From: Pseudocitrobacter sp913778145
Lineage (GTDB): Bacteria > Pseudomonadota > Gammaproteobacteria > Enterobacterales > Enterobacteriaceae
Assembly: GCA_035726825.1 (NCBI GenBank)
Contig: JALNTX010000013.1
Coordinates: 1 to 64,000 of the forward strand
Direction of reading: 5' to 3'
Length of the DNA: 64,000 nt
Both the position numbers and the translations under genes were made by a program. Positions within the stretch are counted from its first letter, which is position 1; every line of letters starts with the position of its first letter. Shown in pieces: positions 35,376-43,463 of this stretch. The notes below the pieces were generated by a model that had not been told where the DNA came from, searched no databases, and saw nothing but the letters and a program-made list of their open reading frames with translations.

Positions 35376-35681
35376 ATGTCTAAAGATACCAATGCAGATA
35401 ACCTGCGCGCGGAACTAAAATCACTGGCTGACACCCTGGAAGAAGTACTGAATAGCTCCTCTGATAAGTCGAAGGAAGAGATCAGCAAACTGCGTAGCAA
35501 AGCCGAAAGTGCGCTGAAAGAGAGCCGCCATCGTTTGGGTGAAACCAGCGATGCACTGGCGAAACAGACTCGCGAAGCCGCGGCGCGTGCGGACGGTTAT
35601 GTACGCGAAAACCCGTGGACCGGCGTAGGTATCGGGGCGGCAGTCGGTCTGGTACTGGGCGTGCTGCTGACGCGTCGCTAA
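35376..35681 (+). CDS. yqjD: ElaB/YqjD-family membrane-anchored ribosome-binding protein YqjD
   Basis: A 101-residue protein: a helical, charged N-terminal part (1-75) and one C-terminal membrane segment (WTGVGIGAAVGLVLGVLLT). E. coli YqjD binds stationary-phase ribosomes through its N-terminus and holds them at the membrane; it is a paralogue of ElaB and YgaM. It lies one base before yqjE, so the genes are coupled. Confidence 0.93.
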   Translation: MSKDTNADNLRAELKSLADTLEEVLNSSSDKSKEEISKLRSKAESALKESRHRLGETSDALAKQTREAAARADGYVRENPWTGVGIGAAVGLVLGVLLTRR

Positions 35682-35682
35682 T

Positions 35683-36081
35683 ATGGCGGACTATCAACAC
35701 ACTCAGGGGCCGGGGAAAAACATCCTCGGCATCGGCCAACGACTGGTTACCGTGCTGGTGCAGATGGTTGAAACGCGGGTGCGCCTTGCGGTAGTGGAGC
35801 TGGAAGAGGAAAAAGCGAATATCTTCCAGCTTTTGCTGCTGGTCGGCTTAACCCTGCTGTTTGCTGCGTTTGGTTTGATGAGCCTGCTGGTGCTAATTAT
35901 TTGGGCGGTCGATCCACAATATCGGCTGAACGTGATGATTGGTACCACCGTCACCTTGCTGGTGCTGGCGTTAATCGGCGGACTCTGGACGCTACGTAAA
36001 GTGCGGCGCTCTACCCTGCTGCGCCACACGCGCCACGAGCTGGCCAACGACCGGGCGCTGCTGGAGGATGACCGTGAGTAA
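35683..36081 (+). CDS. yqjE: YqjE, phage holin-like (Actino/holin-3 family) membrane protein
   Basis: A 132-residue protein with two membrane segments (IFQLLLLVGLTLLFAAFGLMSLLVLIIW is nearly continuous, then VTLLVLALIGGLW) and charged ends. It belongs to the YqjE holin-superfamily group; its role is unknown. It lies between yqjD and yqjK with no gap. Confidence 0.9.
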   Translation: MADYQHTQGPGKNILGIGQRLVTVLVQMVETRVRLAVVELEEEKANIFQLLLLVGLTLLFAAFGLMSLLVLIIWAVDPQYRLNVMIGTTVTLLVLALIGGLWTLRKVRRSTLLRHTRHELANDRALLEDDRE

Positions 36082-36355
36082 CAGAAAGGAGCGTGAGGCG
36101 CGTAAGGCGTATTTGCTGAGCCAGATTCAGCAACAGCGGCTGGACTTAAGTGCGGGCCGACGCGACTGGCTGGAGCTTACCCACGTCTATGACCGCAAGT
36201 GGGCGATGCTGCTCAGCCTGCGTACCTGGGCGCTGGCGGGTAGCGGTGTGTTCGCCGTCTGGAGTTTGCGTCAGCCGAACAGGCTGGTGCGCTGGGCACG
36301 ACGCGGGTTCAGCGTCTGGAGCGCCTGGCGGCTGGTGAAAAGTACGCTGCGTTAA
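36068..36355 (+). CDS. yqjK: YqjK family protein
   Basis: A 95-residue basic protein with a charged N-terminus (EREARKAYLLSQIQQQRLDL) and a weakly hydrophobic segment near residues 52-66. It belongs to the YqjK family of unknown function. It overlaps the 3' end of yqjE. ATG 36068 is used; a GTG at 36074 would give the N-terminus VSNRKER, closer to E. coli. In E. coli yqjF follows directly, but here a nuclease gene lies between. Confidence 0.88.
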   Translation: MTVSNRKEREARKAYLLSQIQQQRLDLSAGRRDWLELTHVYDRKWAMLLSLRTWALAGSGVFAVWSLRQPNRLVRWARRGFSVWSAWRLVKSTLR

Positions 36356-36370
36356 TCTGACACAGGCCCG

Positions 36371-36396
36371 GTATACCATGCCGGGCCTTGTTTTTA
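36371..36396 (+). terminator. Terminator after yqjK, shared with the convergent rpn gene
   Basis: GGCCCGG and CCGGGCC pair around TATACCATG, followed by TTGTTTTT. It ends the yqjCDEK transcript and touches the 3' end of the convergent gene. Confidence 0.8.
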
Positions 36397-37362
36397 GACG
36401 AGCGCTTCAATCTCGGCAACAGTCAGGCCGGTGGTTTTGGCAATGATTGCCACGTCGATGCCGGTGGCTAATAATGCCTGGGCGATTTGACGTTTGGCGT
36501 TGCGTTCGCCTTCGCGCTGACCTTTATCGAGCCCTTTACTAAAACCTTCGCGACGCCCTTTATTCATCCCTAACCGACGGCCAAAATCGATCCCTTTTTC
36601 CCGCTCTTTTTCCATCCACTCCGCAATCGTCATCAACGTCTCCTTGTGTTGAGGTACTTTACGCGCCAGCCGGCGAAAAAAGACGAACAGACTGGCGGAA
36701 TGGCCGGCCTGCGCGATATAGCTCATCATCGCGTCGAACTGGCTTTGGGTAGTGTAACCTGGCGCTAAAAGCCTTGCCAGCGCGTCGGTGAGCTCGAGAA
36801 GATCGCGGCGGCGAATATGCTTTTGCAGAAATTCCAGCACCGCCATTCGCCGATGGGTGGCGATCTCATCATCTGACAGCACCGTGATATCCACCAGCGG
36901 CAGCGCCTCAAAATAGAGCTGCTTCGCCAGTTCCGGATAACTAAACGCTTCCCACCAGCGCATGGAATAGGGATAAGGGCTGCGTTCGCCGTGATAAAAC
37001 AGAATCGGGATAACCAAAGGCAACTGGTTATCAACGTTTTTGAGATGGCGATGCATCGCGGAAAACACATAGTACATCAGGCGGAAGGTCATATTCTTCT
37101 GGGCCGAGCTTTGATGCTCAACCAGCGCATACACATATCCTTTTCCCTGCGTGGTGTTCACGGACCACAGCACATCGGAGTGCGTTTCCTTTAGCTCCTC
37201 ATCGATAAAACTGCTCGATTCCAGCTGCAGCGTCGACAGGTCACACAACGCGCGCAACGAGGCGGGAAGATGAATCGCCAGAAAGTCGCGAGCGGTTTCC
37301 GGGTGGGTCATAAACGTTTTAAAAACAGCATCATGCGGTGTCGAAGTGGTTGTCTCAGTCAT
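36394..37362 (-). CDS. Rpn-family recombination-promoting nuclease
   Basis: A 322-residue protein of the Rpn family (PD-(D/E)XK nucleases, formerly called YhgA-like transposases). The N-terminal half begins STPHDAVFKTFM and has the nuclease core: SDVLWSV (metal-binding Asp) and YALVEHQSS (the ExQ motif), followed by RLMYYVFSAMHRH. The C-terminus carries the charged segment RRLGMNKGRREGFSKGLDKGQ and a short helical end. E. coli Rpn proteins cut DNA and promote RecA-independent horizontal recombination. The start at 37362 is the ATG before TETTTSTPHDAV. It is inserted between yqjK and yqjF, opposite in strand to both. Confidence 0.9.
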   Translation of the reverse strand: MTETTTSTPHDAVFKTFMTHPETARDFLAIHLPASLRALCDLSTLQLESSSFIDEELKETHSDVLWSVNTTQGKGYVYALVEHQSSAQKNMTFRLMYYVFSAMHRHLKNVDNQLPLVIPILFYHGERSPYPYSMRWWEAFSYPELAKQLYFEALPLVDITVLSDDEIATHRRMAVLEFLQKHIRRRDLLELTDALARLLAPGYTTQSQFDAMMSYIAQAGHSASLFVFFRRLARKVPQHKETLMTIAEWMEKEREKGIDFGRRLGMNKGRREGFSKGLDKGQREGERNAKRQIAQALLATGIDVAIIAKTTGLTVAEIEALV

Positions 37363-37635
37363 GACATCCTGTCCGGTAAGTTTCCTTCGCCGAGTATCCT
37401 GCCGATATTCCTTGCCGTCAGCAGGCAATTCACCACTTCCCGAGTCGCCTCGACAAAAATATTCACCTTGCATTGCATTACTCAGAATTTTTGAAGCAAT
37501 TCGACAGTTTTCCTTGCTAACAATTGATCCAGGCCGCAGGTATTCTTCTTTCCATCGACAGCAGGCACACGGCATCAACGTGTATTTGCACAATAAATAA
37601 CATTGTTCGCCCGATGGGTTTCCTGGAGTTATAAG

Positions 37636-38028
37636 ATGAAAAAATTAGAAGATGTTGGTGTACTGGTAGCGCGCATTCTGATGCCAATTCTGTTCATTAC
37701 CGCAGGTTGGGGCAAAATCACCGGTTATGCGGGTACCCAACAATATATGGAAGCAATGGGCGTCCCTGGCTTTATGCTGCCGCTGGTTATCCTGCTTGAG
37801 TTTGGCGGCGGTCTGGCAGTGCTGTTTGGTTTCCTGACCCGTACCACCGCGCTGTTTACTGCGGGCTTCACTATCCTGACCGCGTTCCTGTTCCACAGTA
37901 ACTTCGCGGAAGGCGTAAACTCGCTGATGTTCATGAAAAACCTCACCATCGCGGGCGGTTTCCTGCTGCTGGCTATCACAGGCCCTGGCGCATTCAGCAT
38001 CGACCGTGTGCTGAATAAAAAGTGGTAA
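37636..38028 (+). CDS. yqjF: DoxX-family membrane protein YqjF
   Basis: A 130-residue inner membrane protein with four membrane segments of the DoxX/DoxD family (ARILMPILFITAGWGKITGY, LEFGGGLAVLFGFLTR). In E. coli its gene lies before yqjG and both respond to nitroaromatic compounds through YhaJ. The start at 37636 gives the E. coli length. The 270 bases between the rpn start codon and this gene hold no other gene. Confidence 0.92.
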   Translation: MKKLEDVGVLVARILMPILFITAGWGKITGYAGTQQYMEAMGVPGFMLPLVILLEFGGGLAVLFGFLTRTTALFTAGFTILTAFLFHSNFAEGVNSLMFMKNLTIAGGFLLLAITGPGAFSIDRVLNKKW

Positions 38029-38050
38029 TCGCACTATACTGAATGAATCA

Positions 38051-38076
38051 AAGCGAGGAGACATCTCCTCGCTTTT
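38051..38076 (+). terminator. Terminator or attenuator between yqjF and yqjG
   Basis: AGCGAGGAGA and TCTCCTCGCT pair around CA, followed by TTT. It lies 22 bases before the yqjG start codon, so yqjG is either expressed by read-through or has its own promoter. Confidence 0.75.
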
Positions 38077-38097
38077 GCTATCTGAAGGAGAGAAAAA

Positions 38098-39084
38098 ATG
38101 GGACAACTGATCGACGGCGTCTGGCATGACACCTGGTATGACACCAAATCCACCGGGGGTAAATTTCAACGTTCAGTCTCGGCATTCCGTAACTGGCTCA
38201 CTGCGGATGGCGAAGCAGGCCCATCGGGCGTCGGCGGATTTGCCGCTGAGAAAGATCGCTATCACCTGTACGTCTCGCTCGCCTGTCCGTGGGCGCACCG
38301 CACGCTGATTCTGCGTAAACTGAAAGGGCTGGAGCCGTTTATCTCCGTTTCCGTGGTCAACCCGCTGATGCTGGAAAATGGCTGGACCTTTGATGACAGC
38401 TTCCCGGCGGCGACCGGCGATACGCTGTATCAACATGAATTCCTTTATCAACTCTATCTGCATGCCGACCCGCACTACACCGGGCGCGTTACCGTGCCGG
38501 TACTGTGGGATAAGAAAAACCATACCATCGTCAGCAACGAATCCGCCGAAATCATTCGCATGTTCAATACGGCCTTCGACGGCCTGGGCGCGAAAGCGGG
38601 TGATTACTATCCTGTCGCCCTGCGCGCGCAGATTGATGAGCTGAACGGCTGGATCTACGACACCGTGAATAACGGTGTCTACAAAGCCGGTTTTGCCACC
38701 AGCCAGGAAGCCTACAGCGATGCAGTTGAGAAAGTCTTTACCTCACTGGAACGCCTTGAGCAGATCCTCGGTCAGCATCGTTATCTGACGGGCAATCAGC
38801 TCACTGAAGCCGATATTCGCCTGTGGACGACACTTATCCGTTTTGATCCGGTGTATGTGACGCACTTTAAGTGTGATAAGCACCGCATCAGCGATTATCT
38901 GAACCTGCACGGCTTTATGCGCGATATCTATCAGATGCCTGGCATTGCCGAAACGGTGAATTTCGATCACATCCGCAATCACTATTTCCGCAGCCATAAA
39001 ACCATTAACCCTACGGGAATCATTTCCATTGGGCCGTGGCAGGATCTCGACGAGCCACACGGGCGTGATGAGCGCTTCCGCTAA
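38098..39084 (+). CDS. yqjG: Glutathionyl-hydroquinone reductase YqjG
   Basis: A 328-residue Xi-class glutathione transferase that reduces glutathionyl-hydroquinones to hydroquinones. The thioredoxin-like domain has the catalytic Cys in SLACPWAHRTLILRKLKGL (about residue 63). The all-helical C-terminal domain contains the FDPVYVTHFKCDKHRI segment conserved in the class. Length equals E. coli YqjG. Confidence 0.95.
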   Translation: MGQLIDGVWHDTWYDTKSTGGKFQRSVSAFRNWLTADGEAGPSGVGGFAAEKDRYHLYVSLACPWAHRTLILRKLKGLEPFISVSVVNPLMLENGWTFDDSFPAATGDTLYQHEFLYQLYLHADPHYTGRVTVPVLWDKKNHTIVSNESAEIIRMFNTAFDGLGAKAGDYYPVALRAQIDELNGWIYDTVNNGVYKAGFATSQEAYSDAVEKVFTSLERLEQILGQHRYLTGNQLTEADIRLWTTLIRFDPVYVTHFKCDKHRISDYLNLHGFMRDIYQMPGIAETVNFDHIRNHYFRSHKTINPTGIISIGPWQDLDEPHGRDERFR

Positions 39085-39090
39085 TGACAC

Positions 39091-39112
39091 AGGGCATCCT
39101 TCGGGATGCCCT
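39091..39112 (+). terminator. Hairpin after yqjG
   Basis: AGGGCATCC and GGATGCCCT pair around TTCG, seven bases past the yqjG stop. The tail ATTAATT is not a strong T-run. Confidence 0.6.
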
Positions 39113-39211
39113 ATTAATTGGTGACACCAATATTTACCGCCGTTTCATTCACGGCTATTCTTAATTTGATCGCTTAGAAAACAAGTGATTAACGAATAGC
39201 TGAGGCAGAAA

Positions 39212-39577
39212 ATGGATTGGTATCTCAAAGTTCTACGAAATTACATCGGTTTTGGGGGCCGCGCGCGCCGTAAAGAGTACTGGATGTTTATTCTGGTCAA
39301 CGTCATCTTTACGCTGGTGCTGGGTATTCTTGATAAGATGCTGGGCTGGCAGCGCGCCAGCGGTGAAGGCATTCTGACAACCATTTATGGTGTGCTAATT
39401 TTCCTGCCCTGGTGGGCCGTTCAGTTCCGCCGCCTGCACGATACCGATCGCTCGGCCTGGTGGTTGTTGCTGCTGATCATCCCGATTATCGGCTGGCTGG
39501 TAATTATAATCTTCAACTGCCAGGCGGGGACGCCGGGCGAGAACCGTTTTGGCGCAGATCCGAAATTGAATTCGTAG
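39212..39577 (+). CDS. yhaH: DUF805 inner membrane protein YhaH
   Basis: A 121-residue membrane protein with three membrane segments. It has the DUF805 features FGGRARRKEYWMFILVN and QFRRLHDTDRSAWWLL followed by a hydrophobic stretch and GTPGENRFGADP. Its function is unknown. Its paralogue YhaI, next to it in E. coli, is missing here. Confidence 0.92.
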   Translation: MDWYLKVLRNYIGFGGRARRKEYWMFILVNVIFTLVLGILDKMLGWQRASGEGILTTIYGVLIFLPWWAVQFRRLHDTDRSAWWLLLLIIPIIGWLVIIIFNCQAGTPGENRFGADPKLNS

Positions 39578-39587
39578 CGCGATTATT

Positions 39588-39658
39588 GCCGGATGGCGCT
39601 TCGCTTATCCGGCCTACGCAAATCCTGTAGGTCGGATAAGGCGCAGCCGCCATCCGAC
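39588..39658. repeat. REP pair (BIME) between yhaH and yhaJ
   Basis: GCCGGATGGCGCTTCGCTTATCC and its inverted partner GGATAAGGCGCAGCCGCCATC flank CCTACGCAAATCCTGTAGG. This is a classical two-REP element between two convergent genes. Confidence 0.92.
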
Positions 39659-39684
39659 TTCGCCGCACCGCTGAACAGAAACTC

Positions 39685-40581
39685 CTACTTAACCGCCAAT
39701 AGCTTCTGAATTTCCCGCAGACACCACGACTTCGCTTCGCCCATGCTATCGCGACGCCACGCCATGATGATTTCCACTTCGTTGGTGTATTCCGGGCTAA
39801 CTACCCGTAAACGCCCCTCGGCGATATCTTTTTCCACCAGCGGATACGGCATGGTTGCTACGCCAAGACCGGCTAGCAGGGCCTGACGCTTATCTTCCAT
39901 TGAGGTAACGGTAAGGCGCGGCTGTTTATCCAGCAACTGCACCGTCAGCACCGGACGTTCACGCGCGGTGTCGGCCACCGCTATACCGCGGTATTTCACG
40001 CGGGTCACTTCAGAGAGCGGTTCTGGTTCCTGATGAATCGGGTGATCCGGCGCGGCGACGTAGACGTTCATCACCGAATAGAGCTTGCGGGAGTTAATTT
40101 CTGACGACGAGCGGAAATGCATATCTGGCGCAATCACGATATCCGCCCGCCCTTGCTCCAGGCGTTCCCACGCACCGGCCAGGACTTCAGTGATAATTGA
40201 CAACTGGGTGTTGGCTTTCAACGCCAGCTTCTCGATCAGTGGGTAGAGCGTAGGCGTGGGAATAAGCGCTTCGGTGACAATCGTCAAATGCGTTTCCCAA
40301 CCGCGCGCCAGTGCTTCGGCATCGGTCGTCAGCTTATCCGCCGCTTCCAGCAGTACGCGCCCGCGTTCCAGAAGCATGCGTCCGACATTAGTGAATTTTG
40401 TTCGATGACCTGAGCGGTCGAACAACACAACGTCCAGTTCTTCTTCCAGTTTTTGCATGGTGTAGCTTAATGCCGACGGGACGCGCCCCAGCTCATCAGC
40501 CGCAGCGGCAAAGCTGCCACGACGATCGATTGCATCCATCACCCGCAGGGCTTCCAGCGTTAATGCTCTCTCTTTAGCCAT
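39685..40581 (-). CDS. yhaJ: LysR-family regulator YhaJ
   Basis: A 298-residue LysR-type regulator with an N-terminal winged helix (LEALRVMDAIDRRGSFAAAADELGRVPSALSYTMQKLEEEL) and a C-terminal effector domain. E. coli YhaJ activates yqjF and other genes in response to 2,4-dinitrotoluene products and also affects virulence genes. It is divergent from yhaK. Length equals E. coli YhaJ. Confidence 0.94.
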   Translation of the reverse strand: MAKERALTLEALRVMDAIDRRGSFAAAADELGRVPSALSYTMQKLEEELDVVLFDRSGHRTKFTNVGRMLLERGRVLLEAADKLTTDAEALARGWETHLTIVTEALIPTPTLYPLIEKLALKANTQLSIITEVLAGAWERLEQGRADIVIAPDMHFRSSSEINSRKLYSVMNVYVAAPDHPIHQEPEPLSEVTRVKYRGIAVADTARERPVLTVQLLDKQPRLTVTSMEDKRQALLAGLGVATMPYPLVEKDIAEGRLRVVSPEYTNEVEIIMAWRRDSMGEAKSWCLREIQKLLAVK

Positions 40582-40686
40582 CGTTTTATCATTCAGGAAA
40601 TTTGAATATACCGGGCAGAATATCTGGCTAACAATGCAGCGTCCATACCTTTACCATTGATTTAGTGTAAAGAGAGGTCAAAAACG

Positions 40687-41388
40687 ATGATTACTACCCG
40701 AACAGCCAAACAGTGTGGACAGGCGGACTTCGGCTGGCTCCAGGCTCGCTACACTTTCTCCTTTGGACACTACTTTGACCCGAAACTGCTGGGATACGCC
40801 TCTTTGCGTGTCCTGAACCAGGAAGTGCTGGCACCAGGGGCCTCCTTCCAGCCGCGAACCTACCCGAAAGTGGACATCCTCAATATTATCCTCGAGGGGG
40901 AAGCGGAGTACCGCAACAGCGAAGGCCATCATGTCCAGGCGAAAGCAGGCGAAGCGCTGCTGATTTCGACCCAGCCGGGCATCAGCTACAGCGAACATAA
41001 TGTCAGTAAAGATACGCCACTCACCCGGATGCAGCTCTGGCTGGACGCCTGCCCGGAACGGGAAAATCCGCTGGTTCAGAAAGTGGAGATTGCAGATGCA
41101 TCACCACAACTTCTGGCTTCGCCAGACGGCGCACACGGCAGCCTGCAATTGCGCCAGAAGGTGTGGATCCACCATATCGAGTTGAAAAAAGGTGAGAAAG
41201 TCAGTTTCCACCTTAACGGTCCGCGCGCTTATCTGCAGTCGATCCACGGTACCGTGCATGCAGAGACGCAGGCGCTGGAAAAAGGGGCGCTCACCTGCGG
41301 TGATGGCGCATTTATTCGTGACGAAGATAACATAACGCTGGTTGCCGATACGCCGCTGCGCGCTTTACTGATAGATTTACCTGTGTGA
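40687..41388 (+). CDS. yhaK: Pirin-like bicupin YhaK
   Basis: A 233-residue protein of the pirin family with two cupin domains. The N-terminal cupin has TFSFGHYFDPKLLGYASLRVLNQ and the PRTYPKVDILNIILEGEAEYRNS metal-site region. E. coli YhaK is a redox-sensitive marker with a bicupin fold and no proven enzyme activity. It is divergent from yhaJ, which probably controls it, and is followed by yhaL. Confidence 0.93.
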   Translation: MITTRTAKQCGQADFGWLQARYTFSFGHYFDPKLLGYASLRVLNQEVLAPGASFQPRTYPKVDILNIILEGEAEYRNSEGHHVQAKAGEALLISTQPGISYSEHNVSKDTPLTRMQLWLDACPERENPLVQKVEIADASPQLLASPDGAHGSLQLRQKVWIHHIELKKGEKVSFHLNGPRAYLQSIHGTVHAETQALEKGALTCGDGAFIRDEDNITLVADTPLRALLIDLPV

Positions 41389-41413
41389 TTTTCAGGATGA
41401 AAAGAGTGAGCAG

Positions 41414-41575
41414 ATGAGTAAAAAAAGCCATAAGAAGCCGCAGGCGAAAAAGCAGGTAAAACCCCAGGCCGTCATTTCAGCGCCGGTAAGTTTCGGTTAT
41501 GAAGAGATGTTAGGCGAACTCGAAGCGATAGTCGCAGATGCCCAAACCCGTCAGTCGGAAGAGGAAGCGGCGTAA
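41414..41575 (+). CDS. yhaL: Small basic protein YhaL
   Basis: A 53-residue protein (MSKKSHKKPQAKK at the N-terminus, FGYEEMLGELEAIVADAQTR in the acidic C-terminal half) matching E. coli YhaL, of unknown function. The basic tail and acidic helix hint at an RNA- or protein-binding role, which is unproven. GTGAGCAG precedes the ATG at 41414. It follows yhaK by 25 bases, and its stop runs into the terminator shared with tdcG. Confidence 0.85.
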   Translation: MSKKSHKKPQAKKQVKPQAVISAPVSFGYEEMLGELEAIVADAQTRQSEEEAA

Positions 41576-41609
41576 AAAAATCCCCGGTGATACCGGGGAT
41601 TTTTGTTTT
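41574..41609. terminator. Bidirectional terminator between yhaL and tdcG
   Basis: AATCCCCGGT and ACCGGGGATT pair around GAT, with seven A residues before and TTTTGTTTT after. It can end both yhaL (plus) and the tdc operon (minus). Confidence 0.93.
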
Positions 41610-41621
41610 GGACCTTGAAAA

Positions 41622-42986
41622 TTAACTGCACACCACTTTTATCGCCAGCCCGCCACGGGACGTTTCGCGATACTTATCGTTCATATCTTTACCCGTTTCA
41701 TACATCGTCTCGATCACTTTATCGAGTGAGACACGCGCTTCGCTGGTACGCTGGATGGCCATTCGCGCTGCGTTGACCGCTTTCACGGCGTTGATGGCGT
41801 TACGTTCGATACAGGGTATTTGTACCTGCCCGCCTACCGGATCGCAGGTCAGGCCCAGGTTATGCTCCATGGCGATTTCCGCCGCCATGCACACCTGATG
41901 CGGGCTGCCGCCGAGCAGCTCCGTCAGGCCCGCCGCCGCCATTGAGGCTGCGACGCCCACTTCGCCCTGGCAGCCCACTTCCGCGCCGGAAATTGACGCA
42001 TTCTGTTTATACAGGCCGCCAATCGCTCCGGCGGTCAGCAAGAAACGCGCCACGGAATTGCCGTTCACCGTACGACGGAATTTGTCGTAATAGGCCAGCA
42101 CCGCCGGGACGATGCCGCAGGCACCGTTAGTGGGCGCGGTGACGACGCGCCCGCCTGCCGCATTCTCTTCACTGACCGCCAGCGCGAACATGTTGATCCA
42201 GTCGATCACATTCATCGGATCGCTGGATGTGCTGTCGCTGGAGACGAGAAGCCGCCGTAACGCCACCGCGCGACGCGGCACGTTCATTGGCCCAGGCAGC
42301 ACGCCTTCCGTATTCATGCCGCGTTCGATCCCGGTGCGCATAACATGCCAGATCCGCGCAAAACCGGTGTCGATCTCTTCCCGGTTTCTGAGCGCCAGCT
42401 CGTTTTGCATCATCAGGCCAGAGATAGACAACCCGTTTTCCGTACACTGTTTTACCAGTTCACTGGCAGAGCGGAACGGAAACGGCACCGGCTGTTCGAT
42501 GTCATGCGCCTGACCAAACTTTTCTTCTTCGACAATGAAACCGCCGCCCACCGAGTAGTAAGTTTTACTCAGCAGAATCTGGTCGCCGTGACGCGCGGTA
42601 AAGCGCATGCCGTTTTCGTGGCGCGGCAGGGTTTTATCATTGAAGACCACGTCATCGTTTACAGAGAAAGGTACAACCGCTGCGCCCTGCGCCACCGGTA
42701 AACGCCCGCTGCGCTGTACGGCGCGAATAAAGGCCGGAATGGCGTCGATATCGACGCTATCCGGGCGATTGCCCGCCAGCCCCATAATCACCGCGACATC
42801 GGTCGCATGCCCTTTCCCGGTGAGCGACAGCGAACCATAGAGATCGACCGTCAGACCGGTTATCTGCGACAGCGCCCCACTCTTGTGGAGTTCATCAATA
42901 AAGGATTTCCCGGCATTCATCGGCCCAACCGTGTGCGAACTGGATGGCCCAACGCCGATTTTGAACATATCGAATGTGCTAATCAT
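41622..42986 (-). CDS. tdcG: L-serine dehydratase TdcG
   Basis: A 454-residue oxygen-sensitive 4Fe-4S enzyme that deaminates L-serine to pyruvate. The N-terminal beta domain begins MFKIGVGPSSSHTVGPM, which binds the substrate. The catalytic alpha domain has cluster cysteines in PTNGACGIVP, AEVGCQGEVG and LTCDPVGG. It is the last gene of tdcABCDEFG. The cyuP and cyuA genes that separate tdcG from yhaL in E. coli are missing. Confidence 0.95.
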   Translation of the reverse strand: MISTFDMFKIGVGPSSSHTVGPMNAGKSFIDELHKSGALSQITGLTVDLYGSLSLTGKGHATDVAVIMGLAGNRPDSVDIDAIPAFIRAVQRSGRLPVAQGAAVVPFSVNDDVVFNDKTLPRHENGMRFTARHGDQILLSKTYYSVGGGFIVEEEKFGQAHDIEQPVPFPFRSASELVKQCTENGLSISGLMMQNELALRNREEIDTGFARIWHVMRTGIERGMNTEGVLPGPMNVPRRAVALRRLLVSSDSTSSDPMNVIDWINMFALAVSEENAAGGRVVTAPTNGACGIVPAVLAYYDKFRRTVNGNSVARFLLTAGAIGGLYKQNASISGAEVGCQGEVGVAASMAAAGLTELLGGSPHQVCMAAEIAMEHNLGLTCDPVGGQVQIPCIERNAINAVKAVNAARMAIQRTSEARVSLDKVIETMYETGKDMNDKYRETSRGGLAIKVVCS

Positions 42987-43053
42987 ATCCGTGACCTCGA
43001 TACGACTTCAGAGACGGGCTGCCGGATAGCAGCCCGGTGTGGCAACAAGCGAC

Positions 43054-43449
43054 TTACAGGCTATCTCCCCGAATGGCAATCGCTTCAATTTCCAGCTTCA
43101 CATCCTTCGGTAATCTCGCTACCTGAACACAGCTGCGCGTCGGGTAAGTCGCATGATGATCGTCGAAGAACTGCTGATAAACCTGGTTGATGGTCGCAAA
43201 ATCATTCAGATCAGTGATAAAGACCGTCGTTTTCACGATGCTCCCCACCTCAAGACCCGCCGCCGTGATGATAGCTTTAACGTTTTCAAGGCTCATCCGC
43301 GCCTGATCCGCCACATCCGCTGGGATCTCGCCGTTTTGTGGATTCACCGGGATCTGCCCGGAGGTGAAGATCATTTTGCCTAAGTCGATCCCCTGCACAT
43401 AGGGGCCAATCGCACCCGGCGCGCGGGTGGTTTCAATCATCTTTTTCAT
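43054..43449 (-). CDS. tdcF: RidA-family protein TdcF
   Basis: A 131-residue RidA/YjgF-family protein with the family segments APGAIGPYVQGI, FTSGQIPVNPQ and YPTRSCVQVARLPKDVKLEIEAIA; the conserved Arg binds carboxylates. It probably clears reactive enamine products of threonine dehydratase in this pathway. The start at 43449 lies 14 bases after the tdcE stop. It is two residues longer than I recall for E. coli TdcF. Confidence 0.93.
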   Translation of the reverse strand: MKKMIETTRAPGAIGPYVQGIDLGKMIFTSGQIPVNPQNGEIPADVADQARMSLENVKAIITAAGLEVGSIVKTTVFITDLNDFATINQVYQQFFDDHHATYPTRSCVQVARLPKDVKLEIEAIAIRGDSL

Positions 43450-43463
43450 GCTCTCTCCAGTTC

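Noticed and set aside
37363..37593. A 77-residue N-terminal extension of the Rpn protein
   Set aside because: It is Cys-rich, lacks similarity to the family, and the protein family begins at the ATG at 37362.
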